From Symbiodinium natans (taxonomy: Eukaryota; Sar; Dinophyceae; Suessiales; Symbiodiniaceae), in contig CAJNDS010002279.1 of assembly GCA_905221605.1 (NCBI GenBank), positions 1,090,084 through 1,154,083 of the forward strand: a DNA stretch of 64,000 nt. Reading direction: 5' to 3'. Positions 24,866-35,059 of the stretch are shown one piece after another (position 1 is the stretch's first letter; every line of letters starts with the position of its first letter). The notes below the pieces were generated by a model that was not told the origin of the DNA, did no database searches, and was given only the letters and a program-made list of their open reading frames with translations. The position numbers were made by a program, and so were the translations under genes.

Positions 24866-25022
24866 TTTTGAAGCCTTCGAAAAGCTCCTTCGTTCTCACC
24901 CTTCGAAGCTTTCGAAGCCCCCCTTCGAAGCCTTCGAAGCCCCCTTCGTCTTCACCTTCGAAGCTTTTGCTTGTTGTCTTCAAAGCGTTCAAAGCCTCTT
25001 CGCGCTTTCACCTTTGAAGCCT
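24866..25022. repeat. CTTCGAAGCC repeat, small cluster
   Basis: Units built on the palindrome TTCGAA (CCTTCGAAGCC...CCCTTCGTC), the same family as the large array at 43606-44400. Confidence 0.9.
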
Positions 25023-25102
25023 TCAATGTTTCTTCTCTTTGGTTCTGTTGTTTCTTTCGGCGACTCGTTTCAACTTGGTTGCGAGACCGACAAGACCGAC
25101 CT

Positions 25103-26586
25103 ACTGTGGAGGTCACTTCGGCTTCCCTACCTTTTGGAGTTGATTTCTTGCCCTCTTTTTGTGTCTCCAAATCCACACACCTTTTACCACCCACACACTT
25201 CCACACTTGAACAGCCAGCAGAACCCAGCCAACATACACGCAAACGCACACCACCCACCAAAGCCACTTTGCACCCACATAATAACACACACCACACTCC
25301 ATGACACACTGTCAAAACGCCGAAACCACAACACACCCATTCACAATTGAAAAAACGAGGTAAACACACACAGACACTTGCAAGGTCATTGTTTTTTTGT
25401 TTGGTGTTACTTCTGAGACTCCATGCGTTACCACCCTTTACCCACACACTGAAACTTTCCTTGCACACTGAAGCCAAAGACATGCACCCGCAAACCAACC
25501 CACTTTGCAACCACAAATGCTTACACACACACACACACACACATCCACAACACTCTTGCGCATGCACTTTTTCTGGTTAATCGACAGCTTACCGGGCTGA
25601 CAGCACTTACCAAAACACTTGCTGAACGATCTGTTTGTGTTTTGGTTCAGGGCGGTTTCTCGAAAATCTCTCTTTCTACAGCTTGCAACTTAACCGAGAG
25701 ATCATTCCGACAAAAAACAAAGAAAACATTAAGCAAAAAGCAAAAGAAAAATTCTGTTTAGACGGGCAAAGGCAATTTAAACTGAGAGAAAAAAGAAAGT
25801 GTTGCTGTGCATAAATCTGCTGCTGAATCTGAAGAAAGTTGTCGAAGTTTCATGACTCTGGCTTCTTTCCAGTGTTTTCTCGATTTCTCCAAAGTTAAAA
25901 AAGAAAAACCAATGTTTTTGCAGTTCTTGCAAACATTGAAAAAAAAACAATCACACTAAGCTGTTCTCATTTATGGCCAGAACGACTTGAGAGTCGCTCA
26001 GCCTCATTTCCATTCCATTGTTCAAGGCACACTGAAATTTGACAGAAGATTGAGCAGAAGAAACTCTGCTTTCTTTCAGGCTGGGTGCCCTCAATTCTTT
26101 GTCTGTCGTTTTTGGTTGCACGTTGCAATTCTTCCCTGGATCAGCACCATTCAACAAATTTTTTCAATTTCTGAAGTGTCCGAAAATGTTGAAAAAACCC
26201 TCAAAATCAACACTTGATCAGTCAAATTTGTTGAATTTACTCTGGTGTTTCGCTCGCTTCGCTCGCACTTATTCACATTCTGGTAATACACTTTGCAATT
26301 TTCAAGTGGTTTGGCTTGGGCGTCGCGTGCAACCTTAACGAATCAACACCACGGTTGAACTCGTCTCGTCCTGCAGTTGATTTCTGTCCAAACGGCACTG
26401 TCAGAGGCTTTTAAAAACACTTGTTTCAAAGCATTAAACTTTTCCAAGCTGCAGTTTCCACCGATGTTGACTCTGCACCCTCCTCTTCCTTCAGGCCTTG
26501 CACCAAAACCTGGAGAATCTGAAACCCAAGATGAGGGGCAGCAAAATTGATTAAAAAGGTAGGGAAGCTCCAGTGACCTCCACAGT
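25103..26586. mobile_element. Non-autonomous TIR DNA element, copy 1
   Basis: The left end ACTGTGGAGGTCACT with GCTTCCCTACCTTTT is matched at the right end by its reverse complement (AAAAGGTAGGGAAGC with AGTGACCTCCACAGT), giving terminal inverted repeats of about 35-50 bp. The 1.48-kb interior has no transposase-like frame. A second copy lies at 27093-28370 and is closely similar throughout, except that 25487-25675 (189 bp) is absent there. No clear target duplication was found, so the exact ends are provisional. Confidence 0.75.
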
Positions 26587-27092
26587 TAGAGAAAGTTCCG
26601 GTGCCAAACAAGTTCACACTTTGCCGCCTTGCTGCCTGCTGTTCTAATTTTGGGGGAAGACTGACACAAGACTTAGACTGGAACCGACTGAGAGGCTTAT
26701 TTGTTTTACTCGCAACGAGGAGCTGTGAAAGCCAGATCTGGCTTCCCGTGTGTGAAAACAACGCCGCAACTGGGCCCAAAAATGGCTCCTAAACTTGGAT
26801 TCCAATTTGAGGCTCCAACCTGGGTGGCCTTGTATGTTCACGAAGTTCACACAGGAAATCCAAAATCTAGGGCCCGTTTTCGGTGCCCAGAATTGAGCTG
26901 CTTTTGGAACCCATTTGAGTTCAATAATAATTGAAATCAACTTACAGACAAACAAGATTTTTTCGATACTGTTTGCATCAACACTCAAGAAAACAAAAAA
27001 CGCCGTCGATACGCGTGTTCTTGGCTAAACTTGTCTTTAGCTGGCATTCAAGACAAAACACTCTTGCATTGTTCGCGTGCGATCTTTCTCGC
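26587..27092. other. Spacer between the two TIR elements
   Basis: The first about 165 bp are homologous to 22827-22990, so this spacer is itself part of a dispersed repeat. No gene was recognised. Confidence 0.5.
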
Positions 27093-28370
27093 ACTGTGGA
27101 GGTCACTTCGGCTTCCCTACCTTTTGGAGTTGATTTCTTGCCCTCTTTTTGTGTCTCCAAATCCACACACCTTTTACCACCCACACACTTCCACACTTGA
27201 ACAGCCAGCAGAACCCAGCCAACATACACGCAAACGCACACCACCCACCAAAGCGACTTTGCACCCACATAATAACACACACCACACTCCATGGACACAC
27301 TGTCAAAACGCCGAAACCAAAACACCCATTCACAATTGAAAAAACAAGGTAAACACACACACAGACACTTGCAAGGTCATTGTTTTTTGTTTGGTGTTAC
27401 TTCTGAGACTCCATGCGTTACCACCCTTTACCCACACACTGAAACTTTCCTTGCACACTGAAGCCAAAGACATGCACTACAGCTTGCAACTTAACCGAGA
27501 GATCATTCCAACAAAAAACAAAGAAAACATTAAGCAAAAAGCAAAAGAAAAATTCTGTGAAGACGGACAAAGGCAATTTAAACTGAGAGAAAAAAGAAAG
27601 TGTTGCTGTGCATAAATCTGCTGCTGAATCTAAAGAAAGTTGTCGAAGTTTCATGACTCTGGCTTCTTTCCAGTGTTTTCTCGATTTCTCCAAAGTTAAA
27701 AAAGAAAAACCAATGTTTTTGCAGTTCTTGCAAACATTAAAAAAACAATCACACTGAGCTCTTCTCATTTATGGCCAGAACGACTTGAGAGTCGCCCAGC
27801 CTCATTTCCATTCCATTGTTTAAGACACTAAAATTTAACAGAAGATTGAGCAGAAGAAACTTTGCTTTCTTTCAGACTGGGTGCCCTCAATTCTTTGTCT
27901 GTCGTTTTTGGTTGCACGTTGCAATTCTTTCCTGGATCAGCACCATTCAATAAATTTTCAAAATTTCTGAAGTGTCCGAAAAATGTTTAAAAAAACCCTC
28001 AAAATCAACACTTGATAGTCAAATTTGTTAAATTTACTGTTGTTTCGCTCGCTTTGCTCGCACTTATTCACATTCTGGTAATACACTTTTGCAATTTTTC
28101 AAGTGGTTTGGCTTGGACGTTGCGCACAACCGAATCAACCACGGTTGAACTCGTCTCGTCCTACAGTTGATTTCTGTCCAAACGGCACTGTTAGAGGCTT
28201 TTAAAAACACTTGTTTCAAAGCATTGAACTTTTCCAAGCTGCAGTTTCCACCGATGTTGACTCTGCACCTTCTCTTCCTTTCGGCCTTGCACCAAAAACT
28301 GAGAATCTGAAACCCAAGATAAGGGAAAAATTGATCAAAAAGGCAGAGAAGCTCCAGTGACCTCCACAGT
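27093..28370. mobile_element. Non-autonomous TIR DNA element, copy 2
   Basis: Same termini as copy 1, at a distance of about 2 kb in direct orientation. The interior is co-linear with copy 1, with scattered substitutions, small indels and one 189-bp absence. The right terminal repeat has two substitutions (GGCAGAGAAGC instead of GGTAGGGAAGC). The pair may be independent insertions or a local duplication. Confidence 0.75.
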
Positions 28371-28793
28371 CCTGGCGCCACTAATCTGGTAAAGAGGCGT
28401 CTGCTTTCAAAAAAAAAAACCCTTGCTAACTGTGGGAGAGACTCGCTTCTGGTTCAGCCGCAGAAGGGCTTCATGACCACCCAGAGACTCCAAAACATCT
28501 TAAATAAGTTTAAGAGTTGTTTTGCGTTCTGAATTTAAGGATGCATCTCTTAATTAAGGGGCCCTGATTTCTTTCTTAATTAAGACAAAATTCTTGCTTA
28601 ATTTAGGAACATTTTTCTATAGTGATATATATCTATATTTACATACCGACGTGAATCTAACAATTTCTGTGTGTAGAAATTTGATATACATCCAAAAAGC
28701 GAATATTATCAAAGTCTTTATTCCATAAAAAACATTTTTGGTAAAAAACTCTGACCAGCGCGGGTTCTCATACGTCCCAGTTGTGCCTTTTCT
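28371..28793. other. AT-rich downstream flank of the transposase-like gene
   Basis: Contains dispersed end motif copy 3 (28386-28420) and repeated CTTAATTAAG palindromes at about 28548-28605. The end of the minus-strand gene lies just beyond, so the 3' untranslated region probably falls here. Confidence 0.5.
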
Positions 28794-29583
28794 TCACTCA
28801 TCGAGTCGTGGCAGTCGGTTGCCAGCTGTGAAACGCTTTAGCACTTGCCAAGAAACTGCAGACATGGTAAAGCGGCCACCTCTGCGGCGTGCTAAAAGGG
28901 CCATGCTGTGGCCGAACGATTCGTCACGGTACGTCCAATGCTTAGTCGGATTCACACGGTCCAACCCCAACTCAAAAAGCTGGTGGGCTTTAGGTTTAAC
29001 CCTAAAAAGCTTGAGGTCCAGGAAATGACTTTCCAACCCCTCCAGCAGGAGCAAAAATTCGCGGGATGCTTGCTGGAAGAGGTCTGGCAGCCATCGTTGC
29101 TCGCTCAGACACTCGTACATGCTGTTCAAGCGGCGGCTCGCATGAATCATCGTGTTCTGAGCCGGGACAGAGGAGTCCAAGAATTTGTCTGCGATCTGCA
29201 TGACACAGGGGACAAGTGTTCTCGCCTCCCCTGCCTTTGCACGAAGTTTGGGAGCTTTCATTTTCCCACGTTCCTCTGCCCTCAACATTGAAGGGACCAG
29301 TTTCGGAAGGCGGTTCTCGGAATCGTTGGCCTTGTAGTAAGCAGAGATCTCCTGGAAAATGAGAGCACACTTGTCATGGCGAGAACGGCCCGGCAAAACA
29401 AACTCCTGCAGGTAGTAGAACATCGATCCAATAAAGTCACAGGTTATTCCCAGGTCCACGCAGTGAAGGAAGTCGAACTTGCAATTCTCTGAACCGAAAA
29501 GAGGGATGCTGAAAATCTGCGAAATGAATTTGTCCGCTGCATGTTGTCGCATCAAGAAGTCCATGGAGGTCAACTCCCTCCGC
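28794..29583 (-). CDS. Transposase-like gene, exon 5 (C-terminal)
   Basis: Last coding exon of a five-exon minus-strand gene; TGA stop at 28794-28796. Entered through acceptor CTCAG after a 163-nt intron (29584-29746) that fits a GC donor; joining restores frame (ASRRELTSMDFLM). The protein contains FDFLHCVDLGITCDFIGS, a hydrophobic D-x3-H segment, and near its end a RDESFGHSMALLARRRGG block. From memory these resemble a large uncharacterised protein family expanded in Symbiodiniaceae, probably derived from a cut-and-paste transposase. The D/H residues could be part of a catalytic core (inference). Confidence 0.65.
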
Positions 29584-29746
29584 CTGAGGAGTCAAAAGTG
29601 CGATGAAACAAAAAGAAAAAACACAAAGACCTCCTATTTTAAGGTGAAATTAGGGTGGCATTGTTGACTCCAGACTCGTGAGAAAAGTAAGGCCTGCTAT
29701 ATTTGTATGTATTCTTCAGACATGCATGCATGGAAGCCTCCTCAGC

Positions 29747-30647
29747 GATGCGAGGGTAAAGTCCTTCAGCTGGGCCCTTGTACAGTCGCACCGCCAACAT
29801 ATCGGGCCAGCAGCTGCCCATGATGGGAACTCGAGAAGGTCTTTATACATGGACCAATCGCCACGGAGTTCTCCCAGTATCATGATCGGGGCAGATTTTC
29901 CCTGCAGCCGTCGTCGATGCTTGTCTGTCGCTCGCCAAGCAGTTGCATCGTGTCGCATAGACGGGCACACTCCACATAAGGTTGCCCGAAAGGACCAAGC
30001 CAAAACGGCGAGTATCGCATCGTGGGTGGAGTGCTTTTTCAAAAAGGCTTTGGGGAAGCAACAAATCGGAAACCTCATCGGCCCCTCTCCAATCAAACTG
30101 AATGTGAAGACCTCCAGGCTGTGTGTTCTGTCGCTGTTAAACGGGACAGAGTCCACCCAAAGTCCAGCAATCAAAGTCTTCGTAGCATCAATGCCGAGCT
30201 GGGCAGAGGCCTGGCCAAGGTGTCTGCTTAAGTCGGGCCGATGGGCCAATGCCAGCTGCTGCCGTCGCAAGAGACCGTCCATGCTATTCACTTTCAGCAC
30301 AGCAAGCATCAATTCATGCGGTAGCAGCATGTGCAGCTTCATATTCTGGGGCACGTTCTTGCCAGGGTTCCAAGCCGGAACCTCCAATGTATAAACATCT
30401 GGCCATTTCGAATTGCGGAAACATCGCCTCAACAGATCCCTCGCAGAGTTTTTGCCCACAGGAACCTTTGCTAAGTCGTCGATATTCTCTGTGTTGGCTA
30501 ATTTCGCACGGTGAATGAGCCTGGCGGCCCGCTGTCCAGAAATATCTGAGCTGATGGTCAAGTCCAAAATATCAGCCCTGAACCGCTTCTTCTCCGGAAT
30601 GTCATCTGTAGAAGCCAGTGTTCGCTTCAGGTACATGGACAAATCTC
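29747..30647 (-). CDS. Transposase-like gene, exon 4
   Basis: About 300 codons. The acceptor on the minus strand is a pyrimidine-rich run ending TTTGCAG. Visible features are LWVDSVPFNSDRTHSLEVF (a possible first acidic catalytic region), an ICWRCDCT cysteine cluster that could bind zinc, and a Trp-rich segment before it. The exon ends at 29747 with a GC donor. Phase matches exon 3 if the GT at 31085-31084 is used. No stop or frameshift is seen, so the gene may be intact. Confidence 0.65.
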
Positions 30648-31085
30648 CTGCAAAGAAGAAAAGGCAAAAGGAAAAAAACAGGCCGGCATGCATGAGCTCC
30701 GTCGCTGAACGAACAAAACAATTATGTCAAGTACGACGTGCATGCAAGCATCTAGCTCTGCAACACATATATTCTAGACAGTACGAAACAAATGCCCCTG
30801 TGTTAACAAATTTTGCAGCAGTCACTCCGATCCGTCCTAGTAGTCCTTTCAAGCAAAGTACACCTCTGGAGCTTCGACTGGCGGCATGCAAGAGGTAAGC
30901 AAGGGCAACTTGCAGAAGCTTGCTACACACAGATGCAGTCGCATGCAGAACCCTAATGCTTTCTTTTTGAGTGCCGCGGCGGGTGCTAGCAGCAACGAAT
31001 CCTGAAAGGATGCTTACGATCCTTTCAACCTGGAGTGCACACAAGAGACAGCTTACAGCAGCAGTGCTCTAGCCGTCTTCAAAAC

Positions 31086-31738
31086 TTGCTTGGAAGCCTT
31101 CTCGTGTAGAGTGGCCTCCTCCAGCACCTTGGCCAAGTCGCCAATCTGGGGTTGTGTAGTCGTCGGCAACGTTTTGCGGGAGCTTCTCAGCAAGGGCAGA
31201 GCGAATCTTCTGAAGAAAACCGTCCAAAGCAGTGCAGGCTTTCTGCAGCTCGCTTTCCTTCTTGGCCCATGAGGAGTCCTCCAAGCTGCGGACCTGTGTC
31301 AGGACGAAAAGCAAGTCCTCGCTCGTCTTGCTCAATCTCGTACGAAAGGACTCCAACTCCCTTCGCTTCTCCTTCAAGAGGCCAAAGCTCTCGCTGGGCT
31401 TCGCTGTGCTCGGCTCGCCATCCTCATCGCCCTCAGTGAGCGAGCCACCATGCTTCATCATCTCCACGGCCCTTGCAGAGCCCGTTTTCTTCAAGTTTGT
31501 GGCAGTCGAAACACTCTGGGTTTGGCTGGTCGTGGCGGTGTCAAGCGTCTGACCCTCGGACCACTTGAACAAGAAGCGATCCAACACTCGGAACTTCCCA
31601 TGTCGTTCCACGTGCCGCTCGTAGCCGAAGAGTTTCTCCTGGGCCGTGAGCAGCTCTTCCAACACCTCAGCTTGCTCCTCCTCCGACAAGTCTTTGTGCT
31701 CCACACCCTGCAGCTTGAAGATTGCTTTCCTCAGAGTC
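31086..31738 (-). CDS. Transposase-like gene, exon 3
   Basis: About 217 codons. The acceptor is T9 then CGACAAG; the first residues are TLRKAIFKLQGVEHKDLSEE. It holds a Glu-rich helical start, a segment with FRVLDRFLFKW, and a long charged helix (KEKRRELESFRTRLSKTSED) likely to be coiled coil. It is in phase with exons 2 and 4. It probably acts as a scaffold or DNA-recognition region, but no domain is assigned. Confidence 0.6.
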
Positions 31739-31788
31739 TTGTCGAAAAAAAAACTTCAAAACGAACACTGCAGCAAAGCACAAGGTAC

Positions 31789-32014
31789 GAACATCTCACT
31801 GCGCCCCAGCATCCGGGTCAAGAAGTTGGTTCGCAATCGCTCAGCCTCCACCTCTGTGTTGGTCGTGGTTTTTTGAAGAGCGTGCACCCAGCTGCAGTTC
31901 TGGACACCGAACTTGGAGAGGTTGTTCAGGATGGATCGCTGGGTAGCGAGGTCGCCCGACTGGTACTCCTTGGCAAAATAGACGTTCCCAAGCAACCCGG
32001 AAAGCATAAATGAA
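31789..32014 (-). CDS. Transposase-like gene, exon 2
   Basis: About 75 codons (LLGNVYFAKEYQSGDLATQR and onward), with acceptor CTGCAG and donor GT after ...GRSEMF. Phase to exon 3 is exact. The helical, charged composition resembles the N-terminal region of Symbiodinium homologues as I remember them. Confidence 0.55.
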
Positions 32015-32139
32015 CTGCAGGCTTTATGGCCGGCAGCACACAAGCATGTATCCCGCAGCTACTCATATGGACAAAAAAACATCTCATACTGAATAAAAAT
32101 CAGCAAGTCTACAAAAGCACGTAACTCTTAATGCAGTAC

Positions 32140-32491
32140 AGTATCGCTCAAAGTCTTCATGCAATCAGCCCTCTGATCCTCCGTCACCTTCTTCGCCTTC
32201 GCTTGGTATTTCAGCGAAGTAATCAAGGCACTGATCGTGCCTCTTGGGTATCCTAGGCCTTTGGTGCTTTCCGAAGTCTGCGCATCTGTCTCATCGATCT
32301 CGGCCTTTGGGCCTTTCTTCTGGGGTCGCGGTGAGTTCTTCTCTACCTTGGCTTTTGCAGCCCTCGCTAGCTTGGACATGTTCGCCTTGGTCTTCGCTGC
32401 CGTTTTCTTTGGCGCAGCCTTGGCCTTGGGAGTACTCACTTTCTTGCCCAGCTCCAGCGCCTCAGACCATCTTGCCGAAGGCAGACCAAAC
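32140..32491 (-). CDS. Transposase-like gene, first recognised exon
   Basis: Ala/Lys-rich, histone-H1-like segment (TPKAKAAPKKTAAKTKA) followed by YPRGTISALITSLKYQAK. The exon seems to follow acceptor GGCAG at 32494-32492, so an upstream start exon is not resolved. The junction with exon 2 fits a GC or GA donor better than the GT at 32139. The basic N-terminus suggests nuclear, DNA-binding function (inference). Confidence 0.5.
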
Positions 32492-32504
32492 CTGCCGAGC
32501 TCTC

Positions 32505-32640
32505 AACCAAAAATTTTTAACAGCCATTTTTTTAACATTTTTTAACTATTAAAAAAAACGTCGTTTAAAAGGAAATCCTTTGGAAAACCGACAATTTTTA
32601 ACAGTTAAAAATTGTTAAAAAAAATGTGTATTAAAATTTT
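32505..32640. repeat. AT-rich palindromic block
   Basis: Contains a perfect 12-bp inverted repeat with a 1-nt loop (ACAATTTTTAAC at 32591-32602, GTTAAAAATTGT at 32604-32615) and several further TTTTTAACA/TGTTAAAAA words in both orientations. It could be a decayed foldback element or a promoter-proximal hairpin upstream of the minus-strand gene. Confidence 0.7.
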
Positions 32641-33455
32641 TTGGGTGCTCAGCTCACACTCCAAAGCAATGCAGACGGCTGCATTCGACCGGGCCTGGAG
32701 CATCCATGGCAGAGCACGTCGGAATCGTATCTCCACCTCGCAGTCCAGAAACCCCGAACCGTAAGCCTTAAGAGTGACCCCTAAAGAGCAAGAGGCTTAT
32801 GGGCCCAGTGGAAATCAGGACGACTCAACCTAAAACCCCGAACCCTAGGCTGAACCCCAAAGCCTTACAAATGCCAAATCCTGAACTCTAAACCCTAAAC
32901 CTGGGTTAAACCCTGAGCTGACACTCACGAGGGCTGACGAAAGCTATGAAATGGGCGAACACCGAAACAACCAACCCCAAACCCTTTAGCTTCCCAAGAC
33001 CCAGGCACTCCAGTCCCCCTTTGATTAAGGAGTATACGTCCTCACAAAGCTACTTTTTAGGGTTTAGGGTTTAGGGTCTGGGGTTTAGGGTTTAAGTTTA
33101 GGCCTAAACCTCCCTAAGCTTAAACCCTAAACCGTTAACCCTAAACCCTAAACCCTAAACCCTAAACTCCTAAAACTTAAACCCTAAACCCTTAACCTAG
33201 GCCTAAAGCCTAAACCCTATAGACCCTAAGGTTTAGGGTTTCAAGTTTCCACTTATGGTTTCAAGGTTTAGGGTTTGGTGCTTTGGGTTTGAGTTTGATG
33301 AAAAATGTGCATCGTGACCTTTAAGGCGAGGGCCGGTTTGGGCGCTAACCCTAAACCCTAAACCCTAAACCCTAAACCCTAAACCCTAAACCCTATTATA
33401 AACCCTAAACCCTAAACCCTAAACCCTAAACCTAAACCCTAAACCCTAAACCCTA
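32640..33455. repeat. Telomere-type repeats flanking LTR element 2
   Basis: Degenerate CCCTAAA and TTTAGGG from 32740 onward, becoming homogeneous at 33349-33455. No gene is seen. The last five bases, CCCTA, are the left target duplication of the LTR element. Confidence 0.85.
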
Positions 33456-33742
33456 TGCGGAGCTGCAATTGGTATTGTAGAAAGGAGTTAGTGTTGGAAG
33501 TTGGAAGGGTTAATGAACCCGGTAATCGTATTTGGCTCAAGATGGGCTTGAACAGAAAGCCACAAGTTCAAAAAGTAGTGCCTGGGTTCTTAGGGTTTGG
33601 TAAGGGTGTGGATTCCTTCCCCCTTTCCTTCCCCCCTGGGTTGCTCTTATCCGTGTTCTTGGTTGTTTCTTGGTTCGATCTGGGAAATATAAGTTCAGGG
33701 CGATTAGGGGAGTTGATTTCCTTCCTTGGTTGTCCCCCCGTA
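33456..33742 (+). repeat. 5' LTR of element 2
   Basis: 287 bp, starts TGCGGAGC and ends CCCCCCGTA (TG...TA rather than TG...CA). Preceded by CCCTA. The open frame is continuous through it, but the first convincing start codon of the internal protein is at 33809. Confidence 0.95.
33531..33541 (+). other. Possible relict spliced-leader sequence in LTR
   Basis: TTTGGCTCAAG matches the last 11 bases of the conserved 22-nt dinoflagellate spliced leader and is followed at once by ATG. It is repeated at 38599-38609 in the 3' LTR. Upstream bases match poorly, so it is either a decayed leader from a retroposed trans-spliced RNA or coincidence. Confidence 0.4.
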
Positions 33743-33756
33743 GGTTATGAGCCCAA
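33743..33756 (+). other. Primer binding site, copia half-tRNA type
   Basis: GGTTATGAGCCCAA directly abuts the 5' LTR. Its complement, TTGGGCTCATAACC, is the anticodon stem and loop (CAU) of initiator tRNA-Met. Drosophila copia is known to prime from an internally cleaved initiator tRNA at this position rather than from its 3' CCA end. Confidence 0.8.
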
Positions 33757-33808
33757 ATTAGGTTCCCTGCGGTTAAGTGTTCTTTCAAGGTTTTGGGATC
33801 AAGAAGCA

Positions 33809-35059
33809 ATGCCTTCTCCGAAGCGATGGCTCCAACTTGCCTCGGATGGTGGACAAGATGGTGGAGCTGGAAATGGTGCAGCTGAGTCTCTGGGTGAAAG
33901 AGCGGTGTTGGAAGAGGTGATTCCCGACGCTGAAGAACATCTGGAAGAGGCCTTGGTTGCAGAAAGCCCCAATGTGGGTATGAATCCCAATAGGGATATG
34001 GTTAGCAATGCTGAAGCTGAAGGACGTGCTGTTTCTGTACCGCCAAAGCCTGGTGAAAAAAGGAACTGGGATGCGACTGGTGGCATAGATCGTGAAATGG
34101 AGGTGACTGTTTTACGAGTGTTACACAAACACGGGTACCAGCCGTCGTCTTCGACTTCGGGTCGAATGGTAGACCAAGAGTCTCAGACCGATCTGATTGG
34201 AGAAGTGCTACAAGCGACCAGGAGGCCGTTGAACAAGATCAAAAAGGGTCCATCTTCGAGTTCCCAAGGTGGTGGAAGCGGTCACAAACAGAAGGGTGCG
34301 GACGGCTTTGAAGCTGCACCTGCTGCTGAATACGCCATGGGGGAGGAGGAGATCCTACAGATGGAGGCTGAACGGTTGCGACAGCTGTCAGAAGAAGAGG
34401 ACGAGATGCGACAGGTTTCTGAAAGGGACGGTTTTCGGAAAGACGAGCATCTGATCCAAGCGTGTGATGGCACAATGTGGGAATTGCACCTCCATGAAGA
34501 TGGGAGACAATATTATTACTGCCTGGATACGCACGAAACCAAGTGGACATTGCCGGTGGTAGGTGAAAAGGTGAAGAGTGACGAGGTGGTTGGGTCTCCT
34601 TCGGGCAATGAGCTGGAAATGGAGGCGGCACTGGATTCTTCATCCTCTACTCCGAAGACTGAGTCTACGAGGGCATTCCAGGGTAGTGTAAATAGTTTAG
34701 GTGAAAAAGATTTTTCCTCTACTATCAGGGATAGCGGTCCTAGGGCTGATGGTGACGCCCCGACCTCGGGTTCTCCTGATGAGGAAGGGATTCCTGGGAA
34801 CCAAGCCAACATCGCTGGAGCTCAACACCTGGATCGGGAAGAAACAGAAGCGCTTTCTGAGGGTGGGGCAGCGATGGAATTGGTGGATCCAGAAGAGAAA
34901 ATGCCCAATGAGGTGATCGGAACTGTGTCGGCTGCAGAAGAGCGAGTGGTGGATGTGGTACCTGTTGTTCAGGAAGGTGGTCCACGTCCTCTTCTAAAAC
35001 CAGAAAGGTGTCCAAGATTATGGTACCATCATCTTCCACTCGTTTCACTGTTCCATTGA
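33809..35059 (+). CDS. Element 2 ORF1, acidic protein with WW-like motif
   Basis: Starts MPSPKRWLQLASDGG and is rich in Glu, Gly and Ser. Residues about 218-249 hold a WW-like domain: Trp, then DGRQYYYCLDTHETKWTLP. WW domains bind proline-rich ligands. The frame is convincing to about 34970 and then reads about 30 codons of what appears to be antisense of the next block. No catalytic residues are present. It is probably part of a gag-like structural protein. Confidence 0.6.
   Translation: MPSPKRWLQLASDGGQDGGAGNGAAESLGERAVLEEVIPDAEEHLEEALVAESPNVGMNPNRDMVSNAEAEGRAVSVPPKPGEKRNWDATGGIDREMEVTVLRVLHKHGYQPSSSTSGRMVDQESQTDLIGEVLQATRRPLNKIKKGPSSSSQGGGSGHKQKGADGFEAAPAAEYAMGEEEILQMEAERLRQLSEEEDEMRQVSERDGFRKDEHLIQACDGTMWELHLHEDGRQYYYCLDTHETKWTLPVVGEKVKSDEVVGSPSGNELEMEAALDSSSSTPKTESTRAFQGSVNSLGEKDFSSTIRDSGPRADGDAPTSGSPDEEGIPGNQANIAGAQHLDREETEALSEGGAAMELVDPEEKMPNEVIGTVSAAEERVVDVVPVVQEGGPRPLLKPERCPRLWYHHLPLVSLFH

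Noticed and set aside
24952-25567. Cys/Val-rich minus-strand frames shared by both TIR copies
   Set aside because: Derived from CACACA-rich sequence; conservation reflects recent duplication, and the frames are broken differently in the two copies.
33456-33742. Promoter call in the LTR
   Set aside because: Dinoflagellate core promoters are poorly defined and no convincing motif was seen.
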